A DNA stretch of 34,714 nucleotides from CAZHLD01 sp964533185 (GTDB lineage Bacteria > Acidobacteriota > Terriglobia > Acidiferrales > UBA7541). The notes beneath the pieces were generated by a model. The model was given only the letters and a program-made list of their open reading frames with translations. It did not search any database and was not told where the DNA came from. The stretch is taken from contig CAZHLD010000027.1 of the NCBI GenBank assembly GCA_964533185.1, positions 1-34,714 of the forward strand. The letters are read 5' to 3'. The translations under genes and the position numbers were made by a program. Below are positions 13,293 to 22,094 of this stretch, piece after piece (position 1 is the stretch's first letter; each line of letters starts with the position of its first letter).

Positions 13293-14960
13293 TCACACTT
13301 CCAGGATGACGGGAAGGATCAGCGGTCGCTTCGAAGTTTGTTTATTCAGATAGCGCTTCAGGTCTGCACGAATTTTTTCCTTGATGACGCCCCAGTCCAT
13401 CTTCTCCTCGGGGTTGGATTGTTCGATGGTGCGGAGGATGACGCTGCGAGCGCCGTTGAGGACCTCGGCGCCGTTTTCAGAGGGAAGAAAACCGCGAGTG
13501 ACGATCTCCGGCTGCGATTCCACGCGGCCGGTATGCTTGTCGATGGCGATGATGGGCACGACGATGCCGTCTTCGGACAGGTGGCGGCGGTCGCGGATGA
13601 CCACCTCTTCGATTTCTTCGAGTGAGCCGGAGTCCACCAGGACGCGACCGGCGGCGACCGGTTCGCGGCGGAAGGCGCCCTCGGAAGTGAACTCGATGGG
13701 CTGGCCATCTTCGAGAAGGATCACTTCACCGGAAACAGCGCCGACCTGATGGGCCAACGCAGCGTGGCGGAACAACTGGCGGTACTCGCCGTGAATGGGA
13801 ATAAAGTAGCGCGGGCGAACCAGGTTCTGCAGCAGCTTCAACTCTTCCTGGCTGGCGTGGCCGGAGACGTGGATGGTGCCGCCGGCATTGTCGTAATAGA
13901 CCAGGGCGCGGCGTCGGAACATGTGGTCAATCATGCGGAAAATGGCCTTTTCGTTTCCGGGGATGATGCGCGCGGAGAGGATGACGGTGTCTTGATCGTC
14001 GAGGCTGACCATGCGGTGGTTATTCACGGCGATGCGGGAGAGGGACGAGAGTGGCTCGGCCTGGCTGCCGCTGGCCAGGATAACGAGCTTGCGGGGATCG
14101 AAGGTCTTGAGATCCTGCGGGCGGACCACCATGCCGTCGGGAATGCGCAGGCGGTCCATGGAGTGAGCGATTTCGACGTTGTCCACCATGCTGCGGCCGA
14201 CAAAAGCAACCTTGCGCCCGGCTGCGCCGGCAATGTCGATCACCTGCTGGATGCGGTGGATGGAGGTGGCAAAGCAAGAGACCAGCACCTTGCGCGGGGC
14301 GGCGCGGAACAGCTCTTCGATGCGCGGCCACACAGCGCGCTCGGAAGGCGTGTAGCCGGGGCGCTCGACGTTGGTGCTGTCGCAGAACAAGGCCAGCACA
14401 CCCTCCTGACCGTAACGAGCGAAGGCGTGCAGGTCGAAGGGCACGAGATCGGTGGGTGTGGGGTCCATCTTGAAGTCGCCGGTGTGGATCACAACGCCGA
14501 GCGGCGTGCGGATAGCCAAGGCTACGCAGTCAATCGTGCTGTGGGTGACGTAGATGAATTCGATTTCGAATGGGCCGATCTCCACTTTGCGGCCGGGGAT
14601 GACCTCGCGCAGGACGGCCTGGTCGAGCAGGGCATGTTCCTCAAGCCGCTTGCGGACCAGCGCCAGGGTGAAACGTGTGCCGTAAATGGGGACGTTCAGC
14701 TCAGGCAGGATGTAGGCCAGAGCGCCGATGTGGTCCTCGTGGCCGTGGGTGAGGATGATGGCGCGGACGAGATCGCGATTCTGCTTAAGGTAAGTGATGT
14801 CGGGGATGACGATATCAACGCCGAGCAGCTCGGCCTCGGGAAACATCAAGCCGGCGTCAATGACGATGATGTCGTCGCCGTAGCGCAGGGCGAGCATGTT
14901 CATACCGAACTCGCCCAAGCCGCCCAGGGGAATGGCCCATAGAGAAGAAGGTGAACTCAA
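13293..14960 (-). CDS. rnj: Ribonuclease J
   Basis: A 555-aa metallo-beta-lactamase/beta-CASP ribonuclease with 5'-to-3' exo- and endonuclease activity in mRNA decay and rRNA maturation. Motif 2 THGHEDHIG (H72, H74, D76, H77) binds the catalytic metals. Further conserved blocks are VIDAGLMFPE, THSTIDCVA, HTGDFKMD, FCDSTNVERPG, the beta-CASP region with SGSQAEP, and the C-terminal HVSGHASQEELK and PIHGEYRQL. Length is normal for RNase J. The start is TTG at 14960, with GGAGG 12 nt upstream, a rather long spacing. It is the first gene of the leftward rnj-rimI-uppP-ftsK run. Confidence 0.96.
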   Translation of the reverse strand: MSSPSSLWAIPLGGLGEFGMNMLALRYGDDIIVIDAGLMFPEAELLGVDIVIPDITYLKQNRDLVRAIILTHGHEDHIGALAYILPELNVPIYGTRFTLALVRKRLEEHALLDQAVLREVIPGRKVEIGPFEIEFIYVTHSTIDCVALAIRTPLGVVIHTGDFKMDPTPTDLVPFDLHAFARYGQEGVLALFCDSTNVERPGYTPSERAVWPRIEELFRAAPRKVLVSCFATSIHRIQQVIDIAGAAGRKVAFVGRSMVDNVEIAHSMDRLRIPDGMVVRPQDLKTFDPRKLVILASGSQAEPLSSLSRIAVNNHRMVSLDDQDTVILSARIIPGNEKAIFRMIDHMFRRRALVYYDNAGGTIHVSGHASQEELKLLQNLVRPRYFIPIHGEYRQLFRHAALAHQVGAVSGEVILLEDGQPIEFTSEGAFRREPVAAGRVLVDSGSLEEIEEVVIRDRRHLSEDGIVVPIIAIDKHTGRVESQPEIVTRGFLPSENGAEVLNGARSVILRTIEQSNPEEKMDWGVIKEKIRADLKRYLNKQTSKRPLILPVILEV

Positions 14961-15026
14961 TGTGTGCGTAGTCCTCCAGCAGCAGGGAATCGTATCACAG
15001 TAGAGGTGGAGAGGGGTGTCGCGGGG

Positions 15027-15299
15027 TCAGTTTTTACTGCCGGAGAAGAGGCGGGCCACGGCGACAAGCAGGACGGCGCCAAGCGTGGCAGCGGCCAAGC
15101 TGAAAAGAAAGCCGCGGCCGCCGTCGGGAATGCTGAACTTGCGAAAGATCCAGCCGCCCAGAATGGCGCCAATGAGTCCAAGGAAAAGATTCGCCAGGCA
15201 GCCGAAACCGCGACCGCGCAAAATCAGTCCGGCGAGCCAGCCGGCCAAAAGGCCGATCAGGATCCAGCCAATCAGGGAGTGGGTCATGGTGAACTGCAT
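15027..15299 (-). CDS. GlsB/YeaQ/YmgE-family small membrane protein
   Basis: A 90-aa integral membrane protein. Three hydrophobic segments (IGWILIGLLAGWLAGLI, LFLGLIGAILGGWIF, LAAATLGAVLLVAVARLF) and the Gly-rich pattern LIGAILGGWIFR are typical of this transglycosylase-associated/stress-response family, whose function is poorly defined. AAGGAG lies 8 nt before the ATG. It sits 27 bp downstream of the agmatinase gene on the same strand and may share its transcript. Confidence 0.85.
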   Translation of the reverse strand: MQFTMTHSLIGWILIGLLAGWLAGLILRGRGFGCLANLFLGLIGAILGGWIFRKFSIPDGGRGFLFSLAAATLGAVLLVAVARLFSGSKN

Positions 15300-15326
15300 A
15301 GGGTGTGCTCCTTGCCGGGTATATCG

Positions 15327-16220
15327 CTACTTCTTGCAGAAGATGTAGCCGAGCGTTTTGTAGATCAATTTGGCGGCCAGGAAATCGGAGGCGTGGTCGC
15401 CGGGCTGAGGCAGAAGCTCGACGACGTCCATGGCAACAATTTTCTTTTTGCGAGCGACCTCGCGAATGAGCGAGGTCACCTGAACCCAGTCGAGGCCGCC
15501 GGGCTCAGGCGTGCCGGTGGCGGGGACGTAAGCCGGGTCGAACCCATCTAAGTCCACGGTCAGATAGACGTGGTCGGTTAGATCCGCAACGACGCGGGGC
15601 AGCCAGGCGTCGAGCGGTGCTCGTATGATGTCCTTGGCCCAGTAGATTTGTGTGCGCAGCGAGGGAATGGCTTCGGCCTCTTCCACGGAGAGGGAGCGAA
15701 TACCCACCTGCACGGCGGGGCACATCTCCACCACGCGGCGCATGACGGCGGCATGACTGGCGGGGTTGCCCTGGTACGACTCGCGAAGATCGGCGTGCGC
15801 GTCAATTTGGAGGACTGAGAGATCGGCGAATTTGCGTACAGCGGCCGAGACGAGAGGAGCAGTCAGTGAGTGCTCACCGCCGAGGACGACGGGGAATTTG
15901 CCGTCGCCCAAAAGACCGAGCTCGGTGGTGTGCAGCTCGGCGAGAACTTTTTCGAGAGGGCCGTCCTGAGTATCAATCGCCGAAAGAGTGGCGATGCCGA
16001 TCAGCTTGTACGGCTCGAGGCCCAACTCCTCGTCGTAGGTTTCCATGTTGCGGCTGGCGGCGATAATTGCCGCGGGGCCATTGCGCGTGCCAGCCATGTA
16101 GGTGGTGGTGCGTTCGAGTGGCACGGGGAAGACGACGGCGCGCGAAGAGTCGTAGCGCGAGAACTCAGCAGGCAGCGCACCGAAATTGTCGGGAGGAGCC
16201 AGCGTATAGGTCTTGAGCAC
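15327..16220 (-). CDS. speB: Agmatinase
   Basis: A 297-aa ureohydrolase converting agmatine to putrescine and urea. GTG at 16220 is chosen because GAGGAG lies 7 nt upstream and the arginase-family fold begins shortly after; the open frame continues 38 codons further up without support. Mn2+ ligands are visible in GGEHS (114-118), DAHAD (140-144) and DLDGFDP (223-229). TGTPEPGG is the substrate-loop block. The enzyme completes the pathway begun by the arginine decarboxylase just upstream. Arginase or another ureohydrolase is possible from sequence alone, but the neighbour makes agmatinase likely. Confidence 0.92.
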   Translation of the reverse strand: MLKTYTLAPPDNFGALPAEFSRYDSSRAVVFPVPLERTTTYMAGTRNGPAAIIAASRNMETYDEELGLEPYKLIGIATLSAIDTQDGPLEKVLAELHTTELGLLGDGKFPVVLGGEHSLTAPLVSAAVRKFADLSVLQIDAHADLRESYQGNPASHAAVMRRVVEMCPAVQVGIRSLSVEEAEAIPSLRTQIYWAKDIIRAPLDAWLPRVVADLTDHVYLTVDLDGFDPAYVPATGTPEPGGLDWVQVTSLIREVARKKKIVAMDVVELLPQPGDHASDFLAAKLIYKTLGYIFCKK

Positions 16221-16361
16221 CAGCGAACTCCTCAGAGATGAAGCGAGTTCTGTTTTGCTTTGCGCGCGACTTTGTACTATCAATTGCGGCGCGGATGCAA
16301 ATGAAAAACGCACCGAAGACCAAAGAGGTTCCAAAGGAAAGGGTGCGCGAGAGAGAAACCT

Positions 16362-16919
16362 CTAATCGTCTTCGGCGAGGAGGATGGCGGCAGCGAGGAC
16401 GGTGGACCAGAGGCCGCGCTTGTCGCCGACGGCGGACTGGGTGATGTTCATGGTGCGGACAATTTTGTTGGAAATGCGGTAGACCTCTTTTTTCTCATCC
16501 CAGGACAAGTCCGGATCGAACTCCACGTTCAGCGTGGTGGCGAGCATCTCCGCCGCAAGCTCCTCGGTATATTCGCCGGCGACTTCCTCGGGCTCGCCGA
16601 ACGAGTGGTGCTCAGAGAGGTAGCCGTACATGGATTTGTCGGCAGGCAGAGCCAGGCCGATGCCGGCGGCGATGAGGCGATGTGGCTCGCGAGTGGAATT
16701 TTCACTGATGACGGTGAAGGCCACCTGGCCGGGCTTGATGTGCTTCAAGCCTTCGCTGCGGGAGATGAGCTTGCAGTTGGGAGGAAAGATCGAGGAGACG
16801 CGGACGATGTTACAGGCCGCGATGCCCGCATTGCGCAAGGCCAACTCAAAGCTGGAGAGCCGCTCGCGATGTTTACCGACGCCCTTGGTGAGAAAGATTT
16901 TCTTCGCGACGAAGGCCAT
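16362..16919 (-). CDS. Pyruvoyl-dependent arginine decarboxylase
   Basis: A 185-aa proenzyme that decarboxylates arginine to agmatine. The sequence RVSSIFPP carries the self-cleavage site between Ser42 and Ser43; Ser43 would become the pyruvoyl group. Other family blocks are KGVGKHRERLSSFELALR, NIVRVSS, GQVAFTVISENS, RLIAAGIGLA and YGYLSEHHSFGE. Length fits the PvlArgDC family, known from archaea, chlamydiae and some bacteria. It lies 141 bp upstream of speB on the same strand, so the pair gives arginine to agmatine to putrescine. The ATG lacks a close Shine-Dalgarno sequence (AGGAGG is about 20 nt away), leaving the start slightly uncertain. Confidence 0.93.
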   Translation of the reverse strand: MAFVAKKIFLTKGVGKHRERLSSFELALRNAGIAACNIVRVSSIFPPNCKLISRSEGLKHIKPGQVAFTVISENSTREPHRLIAAGIGLALPADKSMYGYLSEHHSFGEPEEVAGEYTEELAAEMLATTLNVEFDPDLSWDEKKEVYRISNKIVRTMNITQSAVGDKRGLWSTVLAAAILLAEDD

Positions 16920-17076
16920 GGACAGTGCCGGGCTGCGGTGCCTCCTGGATTGAGGTGCGAACGCGAGCGAAAATCTTCTGCCAGCGAAAAATAACAGGAA
17001 GGTCCTGCGGTGTCAACGCATTTTCCGATTAGGATGCGCGATGCGGAAACCAGACGGTGTCTGACGACTCGAGCGA

Positions 17077-18807
17077 CTAATGCGCTGCGCCGCTTGAGGT
17101 GGGGCGCTGCTGGAGACGGCGGGCCTCGCCGAGAATGGCCGCCAGCGCTTCGGAGGGCACAATGCGCCAGTTTCCATCGGCAGTGGTGGGGATGGTGGCG
17201 GTGCGCGAGACGTACTCGATGATGAGATCGCGGATTTCCTGCGGCGAGCGATAGACCACCGGCAGCCCCTGTAGCACGGTGTAGCGGCCGCCACCGGCGT
17301 AGCGGTAATTGTTCACGGCTACGCGGAGTTTGGCGGCTGGCTCGAGCGGCGCGCCTTTCCAGTTGAGATTGCGGATGCGCTGGCCGACGGGCTGGCGGAG
17401 ATCAATCTCATAGCTGACGCCGGCGGCGTTGTCAGCGTTGTAGCCGGGCAGGCGCGGCGGCTGACCGGCTGGAAGCGGCCAGCCGGAGAAAAAGCTGGCG
17501 GCGTGCTCGAGGGCTTCTTTGAGCTGGGCGCCCGACATTTCGACGGTGAACAGCGTGTTGTCGTAGATGTAGAGCGCGGCGAGCTGACGAACGGTGACCT
17601 GGCCGGCGGGAATCTGCGCGCCGGTAAAAAACATGGTGGCCAGAGAAACGTCGGTGTGGCCGTAGTCCATCTGGACTTGGTGGATCAGGTCAACGAGAGG
17701 GCTGTCCTCGTAGCGGGCAGTCGAGCCATCGAGGGCCTTCGCCGAGGTGGCGACCGGCGTGTCGAGGTACTTCTGGGTGGCGTCGTCGTAGGGCTTGGCG
17801 AGGGCAAGAATTTCCGGGTCGGGCGGGACGCCGTCGGTGACGGGAATGACGGTCGAGCGCTTCGACGCGACGCGCCAGGAGCCGGATGCGTCGCGCTCGA
17901 GGGTGACGTCGGCGCGGGCCAGAGACTGCCCCCAGTTTCTTGCCTGGGTGAGCAGAACGCCGTTGATAATCCTTTCGGGATGCTCCTGGTGGGAGTGGCC
18001 AAAGAGAATCACGTCGATGCCGGGAACCTGAGTGGCCAGGGCGTACATCGCGTTCTCGCCCGGGATCTGGTTGGGGTCGAATGCCTTGCCGGAGTCGGGG
18101 TCCTGCTCGAGGCCGGAGTGGGCGATGACGACAACAAGGTCGGCCTGCTTGCGGACATCGGGGATGACGCGGCGGGCGGCGTCCACGATAGGCTCGAACT
18201 GATAGCCGCGGTAGTTGGCGGGCAGCTCCCAACGCGGGATGCCGGGCGTGACAAAGCCGACGATGGCGATGCGCACACCGGCGACATTCTTGATGATGTA
18301 GGGGCGGAAGAACGAGACGCTATCGGGGGAATACTCCTGGCGCACATTGGCGGCGAGGATGGGAAACTTCGCTTCGCGCTTGGCGCGCCAGAGGTTGTCC
18401 ACGCCGAAGTTGAACTCATGATTGCCAAGAGCCATGGCGTCGAAGTGAAGAGCGTTCATCAGGGCGATGGTGGGATTGGGCTTGTCCGGCTCTTTGCGAG
18501 CGAAGTAGTAAGCGAGGGGAGTGCCCTGAATCGCGTCGCCGGAATCGAGCAGAAGAACATTGGGCTGCTCGGCGCGGACACGGTGGATGAGCGTGGCGAC
18601 CTTGGCCAGGCCACGGTTGGCGGGGCGATTGGCAAAGTAATCCATGGGGACGAGGTTGCCGTGCAGGTCGGTGGTGCCGAGCAGAGTGATGGAAACCTGC
18701 TGTGGCGCGGCAGGAGAACCCTGAGGTGCGGTGACCTGCGGAAGAAGAACGAAGGCCAGAAGCAGGGAGAAAACGGCACGGGCCAGAAGGGTCCGAAAAC
18801 GAATCAC
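17077..18807 (-). CDS. Secreted bifunctional metallophosphatase/5'-nucleotidase
   Basis: A 576-aa exported nucleotide phosphatase of the UshA/CpdB family. The start is GTG at 18807, 8 nt after AGGAG and overlapping the stop of the GAF gene (GTGA). Residues 1-33 form a signal peptide (FRTLLARAVFSLLLAFVLLP). Metal and catalytic motifs include TTDLHGN (45-51), GNHEFN, IAHSG and GHSHQE. The C-terminal 5'-nucleotidase domain has the nucleotide-stacking block YIYDNTLFTVEMSGAQLKEALEH and VAVNNYRYAGG. Expected location is the periplasm; the role is likely salvage of nucleosides and phosphate. The choice between 5'-nucleotidase and 2',3'-cyclic phosphodiesterase/3'-nucleotidase cannot be made here. 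Confidence 0.9.
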   Translation of the reverse strand: MIRFRTLLARAVFSLLLAFVLLPQVTAPQGSPAAPQQVSITLLGTTDLHGNLVPMDYFANRPANRGLAKVATLIHRVRAEQPNVLLLDSGDAIQGTPLAYYFARKEPDKPNPTIALMNALHFDAMALGNHEFNFGVDNLWRAKREAKFPILAANVRQEYSPDSVSFFRPYIIKNVAGVRIAIVGFVTPGIPRWELPANYRGYQFEPIVDAARRVIPDVRKQADLVVVIAHSGLEQDPDSGKAFDPNQIPGENAMYALATQVPGIDVILFGHSHQEHPERIINGVLLTQARNWGQSLARADVTLERDASGSWRVASKRSTVIPVTDGVPPDPEILALAKPYDDATQKYLDTPVATSAKALDGSTARYEDSPLVDLIHQVQMDYGHTDVSLATMFFTGAQIPAGQVTVRQLAALYIYDNTLFTVEMSGAQLKEALEHAASFFSGWPLPAGQPPRLPGYNADNAAGVSYEIDLRQPVGQRIRNLNWKGAPLEPAAKLRVAVNNYRYAGGGRYTVLQGLPVVYRSPQEIRDLIIEYVSRTATIPTTADGNWRIVPSEALAAILGEARRLQQRPTSSGAAH

Positions 18808-19343
18808 GGAGAGGGCTCCTGACAGAGAGTGAGGAAGCGGGCAAGCACGTCGTTGAGATCGACAAGCTCGCGAAGGTCCTGCTGGGAGAAATCGGGGCCG
18901 GCATCGGCAGGCGTGCGTCCTTTGCGGGAGATCTGGACGACGCCGACCACCTTGCTCTCGGCAAGGATCGGCGCGCTCATGATTTTGTGGATCAGCTCGC
19001 CGCGGCGCCGGCTGAGCGGCACAGCTTCAAAGACGGTGGCATGACGCGCGGACGTGAAGGTATTGATCACTTCGCGGCGTTTGTCGCGCGCGGTCCGAGC
19101 AGCCAGAGCCGAATTGCTGGTCAAGGGAATAGTGCCCACGGCCTGAAGCTTCTCCGGGACGACGAACTTCAAGAGGCGGCCCTTATCGACGAGCACAAGG
19201 ATGCCGACCTCATCGGGCTTGACGCCGATCACCTTGCCCAGTTGCTCGGCGAAGCGAGCCTTGGATTCGGTGTCGAGCGGGGTTGCGTTCTGGGCAAGGA
19301 CATCCAGTGCCTGTTCGAGATCGGCGACGACGCGAGCGTTCAT
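18804..19343 (-). CDS. GAF-domain protein
   Basis: A 179-aa cytoplasmic protein consisting of a single GAF-like sensory domain (about residues 40-165): VGILVLVDKGRLLKFVVP, GTIPLTSNSALAARTARDKR, AVPL...RRGELIHKIMSAPIL, KVVGVVQISRKG and the closing helix FSQQDLRELVDLNDVLARFL. There is no attached kinase, cyclase or HTH, so it may be a stand-alone sensor or a subunit. Its TGA overlaps the GTG of the 5'-nucleotidase gene, so translation is coupled. A cyclic-nucleotide or purine ligand would make sense beside a nucleotide phosphatase, but that is inference. Confidence 0.8.
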   Translation of the reverse strand: MNARVVADLEQALDVLAQNATPLDTESKARFAEQLGKVIGVKPDEVGILVLVDKGRLLKFVVPEKLQAVGTIPLTSNSALAARTARDKRREVINTFTSARHATVFEAVPLSRRRGELIHKIMSAPILAESKVVGVVQISRKGRTPADAGPDFSQQDLRELVDLNDVLARFLTLCQEPSP

Positions 19344-19461
19344 GCGTTTTTTCTCCCTCTGAGCCCACGCAGCTTCTATTTTAGCTCAGGTTTGGGCCCG
19401 AAGAGGGAGCGATTGTGCCGATGCCGCGAAAGATAAGGCGAAAGGCCGGGCCGAGGGTCGG

Positions 19462-19490
19462 TTGAAAATGCGGTGTGAAATGCCTATACT
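19462..19490 (+). promoter_or_regulatory. Sigma-70-type promoter of the sdh operon
   Basis: TTGAAA (19462-19467), 17-bp spacer, TATACT (19485-19490); five of six bases match consensus in each box. Transcription would start near 19497, leaving a leader of about 104 nt before sdhC. The 257-bp interval is divergent with the GAF gene. Confidence 0.75.
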
Positions 19491-19600
19491 GAGCGGTCTG
19501 CAGCGAGACTGCGCCACCGACTGCGGAAGCAAGGCACCACGGCGGGCGCCCCCGCCGGCAGGAATTCACAACACAATGACAGTACACGGACGGTACGTGC

Positions 19601-20254
19601 ATGGCTGCTAGCACCGAGGCTCCGACCGACCACAGCTTTTACTGGCGCAAGCTGCACTCGCTGACCGGAATCCTACCAATCGGCGTCTACCTGATCGTCC
19701 ACCTCTGGGAAAACAGCTACGCGCTGGTCAGCCCAGAGAAATACAACGAAATCTCGCAGGGGATGCAAACGATCCCCTGGCGCGTGCCGGTGGAGATTGC
19801 GGTGCTGGGTCTGCCGATCCTCTACCACAGCTTGTACGGGCTGTACGTGTGGTGGTCGGGGAAGTCCAACGTTGCGCAGTACCCGTGGGTGGGGAACTGG
19901 ATGTTCACCGTGCAGCGCTGGACGGGGCTGCTGGCGTTGCTGTTCATTGGGTTCCACGTATGGACGACGCGAATCCTGGAGCACGGCAAGACGACGTTTG
20001 CGAGCATGAACCACCAGTTTGAGAGCACGCTCTACGTGGTGTTTTACCTGATTGGCGTGACGGCCTGCGCGGTGCACCTGGGAGTGGGCATCTGGAATTT
20101 CATGTGTAAGTGGGGTCTGGCAGCGTCGGTGGAGTCGCAGCGCGCGGCAGGGTATTTGGGCGTACTGGTTGCGGTGACGCTCACCGTGATGGGGTTCGCG
20201 GTGGTGGCGGGGCTGCGTTTTAGCTGGCATCCGTTCAATTCCTATCTGCCATGA
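19601..20254 (+). CDS. sdhC: Succinate dehydrogenase cytochrome b558 subunit
   Basis: A 217-aa membrane anchor with five transmembrane segments, carrying quinone and heme b and docking SdhAB to the inner membrane. His34, His76, His119 and His159 fall at the spacing of the four axial ligands of the B. subtilis diheme b558 type, so two hemes are predicted and no separate SdhD is expected. Recognisable blocks are RKLHSLTG, YLIVHLWENS, YHSLYGLYVWW and AVHLGVGIWNF. The start lacks a strong Shine-Dalgarno sequence. The stop overlaps the sdhA start (ATGA). This type is typical of menaquinone-using bacteria, though here the quinone is not shown. Confidence 0.93.
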   Translation: MAASTEAPTDHSFYWRKLHSLTGILPIGVYLIVHLWENSYALVSPEKYNEISQGMQTIPWRVPVEIAVLGLPILYHSLYGLYVWWSGKSNVAQYPWVGNWMFTVQRWTGLLALLFIGFHVWTTRILEHGKTTFASMNHQFESTLYVVFYLIGVTACAVHLGVGIWNFMCKWGLAASVESQRAAGYLGVLVAVTLTVMGFAVVAGLRFSWHPFNSYLP

Positions 20255-22035
20255 GACAGCCGAAAGTCATCATCGTTGGAGGAGGGCTGGCCGGGCTGAT
20301 GGCCGCGATCCGCGTGGCCGAGCACGGCGTGCCGGTGGAGCTGTTTTCGATCGTGCCCGTGAAGCGGTCGCATTCGGTGTGCGCACAGGGCGGCATCAAC
20401 GCGGCCAAGAACACCAAGGGCGAAGGCGACTCTACCGCCAGACACTTCGACGACAGCATCTACGGCGGCGATTTCCTGGCCAACCAGCCACCGGTCCAAC
20501 GGATGTGCGAGGCCGCACCGGGGATCATTGACCTGCTCGACCGCATGGGCGTGATGTTCAACCGCACGGCGGAGGGGTTGCTGGACTACCGGCGGTTTGG
20601 CGGCACGCTCTATCACCGGACGGCGTTTGCCGGCGCAACCACCGGCCAGCAGATGCTCTATGCGCTCGACGAGCAGGTGCGGCGGTTCGAGGCCGAAGGC
20701 CAGGTGAAGAAGTACGAGGGCTGGACGTTTCTTTCGGCGGTGATTGACGAGGCGGGCGTCTGCCGGGGCATCTGTGGGATGGACCTGAAGACGATGGAGG
20801 TGCGCACGTTCCCGGCCGACGCGGCGATTTTCTGCACCGGCGGGATTGGGACGATCTATGGCCGCTCGACGAATTCGGTGGTGTGCACAGGCTCGGCGCA
20901 ATCGGCGCTCTTCCAGCAGGGCGTGGACTACGCGAACGGTGAGTTCATCCAGGTACACCCCACAGCCATCCCCGGCGAAGACAAGCTGCGGCTGATGAGC
21001 GAATCGGCGCGCGGGGAAGGCGGGCGTGTCTGGGTGCCGAAAAAGCCCGGGGATACACGGCCACCGAAGCAGATCCCGGAGTCGGAGCGGTTCTACTTCC
21101 TCGAAGAGTGGTATCCGAAATACGGCAACCTGGTGGTGCGCGACATCGCTACGCGCGCCATTCACAAGATTGTGTTCGAGATGAAGATGGGGCTGGCGGG
21201 CGAGCCAGCGGTTTATCTGGACCTGACGCACATCAGGCGCGAAGTGCTGGACCGGAAGCTGGAAGGCATTCTGGAAACTTACGAGAAGTTTGTCGGCGTG
21301 GACCCGCGGGAAGAGCCGATGAAGGTGTTTCCCGGGGTGCATTACACGATGGGCGGGATCTGGATTGACAACGAGAATGCGGCGACGAATGTGCCGGGGG
21401 TTTACGCGGCGGGCGAATGTGAATACCAGTACCACGGAGCGAACCGACTGGGGGCGAACTCGCTGGTGTCGTGCATCTGGGGTGGGATGGTGTCCGGGCC
21501 GGCGTCGGTGAAGTATGCGCGCGGGCTGGAGAAGGGCCACGAAAACGTTTTGAGCCACGTGTTCGAGCGCGAACAAAAGCGGCAGCAGGAGATCAACGAG
21601 AGGCTGCTGGTTCAGCAGGGTACAGAGAACCCGTTGACCATTTGGAAGGAGATGGGCGCGTGGATGACCGAGCACGTGACGGTGGTGCGACACAACAAGA
21701 ACCTGGAGAAGGCGGACGCCAAGCTGCAGGAGCTGATCGAGCGGTATCAGCGGATCAACGTGTCGGACCGGACCAAGTGGTCAAACCAAACGCTGAACTT
21801 TGTGCGCGAGCTGTATAACATGTTGATCTTGGCGAGGGTGATCACGCTGGGGGCGCTGGCGCGGAATGAGTCGCGCGGGGCGCACTACAAGCCCGATTTC
21901 CCGGAGCGCGACGATAAGAATTGGCTGAAGACGACGCGGGCACACTGGGAGAACGGGCCGATCAAATTGAAGTACGAGGCGGTGGATACGTCGCTGATTC
22001 CGCCGAGAGCGCGGCGGTACGACGTGGCGAAATGA
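20251..22035 (+). CDS. sdhA: Succinate dehydrogenase flavoprotein subunit
   Basis: A 594-aa catalytic subunit oxidising succinate to fumarate. The N-terminal FAD dinucleotide fold is IIVGGGLAGLMAA (7-19). His41 in RSHSVCAQGGINAA is the covalent FAD attachment site. The substrate-site blocks are HPTAIPG and the catalytic Arg region SESARGEGGR. The active-site and capping blocks HYTMGGIWID, GECEYQYHGANRLGANSL and the C-terminal helical domain are all present. Length and order fit the b558-type complex. Start overlaps sdhC by ATGA; sdhB follows after 59 bp. Confidence 0.97.
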   Translation: MRQPKVIIVGGGLAGLMAAIRVAEHGVPVELFSIVPVKRSHSVCAQGGINAAKNTKGEGDSTARHFDDSIYGGDFLANQPPVQRMCEAAPGIIDLLDRMGVMFNRTAEGLLDYRRFGGTLYHRTAFAGATTGQQMLYALDEQVRRFEAEGQVKKYEGWTFLSAVIDEAGVCRGICGMDLKTMEVRTFPADAAIFCTGGIGTIYGRSTNSVVCTGSAQSALFQQGVDYANGEFIQVHPTAIPGEDKLRLMSESARGEGGRVWVPKKPGDTRPPKQIPESERFYFLEEWYPKYGNLVVRDIATRAIHKIVFEMKMGLAGEPAVYLDLTHIRREVLDRKLEGILETYEKFVGVDPREEPMKVFPGVHYTMGGIWIDNENAATNVPGVYAAGECEYQYHGANRLGANSLVSCIWGGMVSGPASVKYARGLEKGHENVLSHVFEREQKRQQEINERLLVQQGTENPLTIWKEMGAWMTEHVTVVRHNKNLEKADAKLQELIERYQRINVSDRTKWSNQTLNFVRELYNMLILARVITLGALARNESRGAHYKPDFPERDDKNWLKTTRAHWENGPIKLKYEAVDTSLIPPRARRYDVAK

Positions 22036-22094
22036 AGAGGTCATGAGGTCGCCAAGGCAGGAGAGAGATGCCCCTGGGGAAGGGGTGAGGCAAG

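Noticed and set aside
20242..21693. Long leftward frame antisense to sdhA
   Set aside because: It is a His/Arg-rich shadow of high-GC sdhA with no family resemblance; similar shadows oppose sdhB and the dipeptidase (22813-24243), RNase J (13749-14942), the 5'-nucleotidase (17503-18822) and glnE (30810-31889, 31911-32627).
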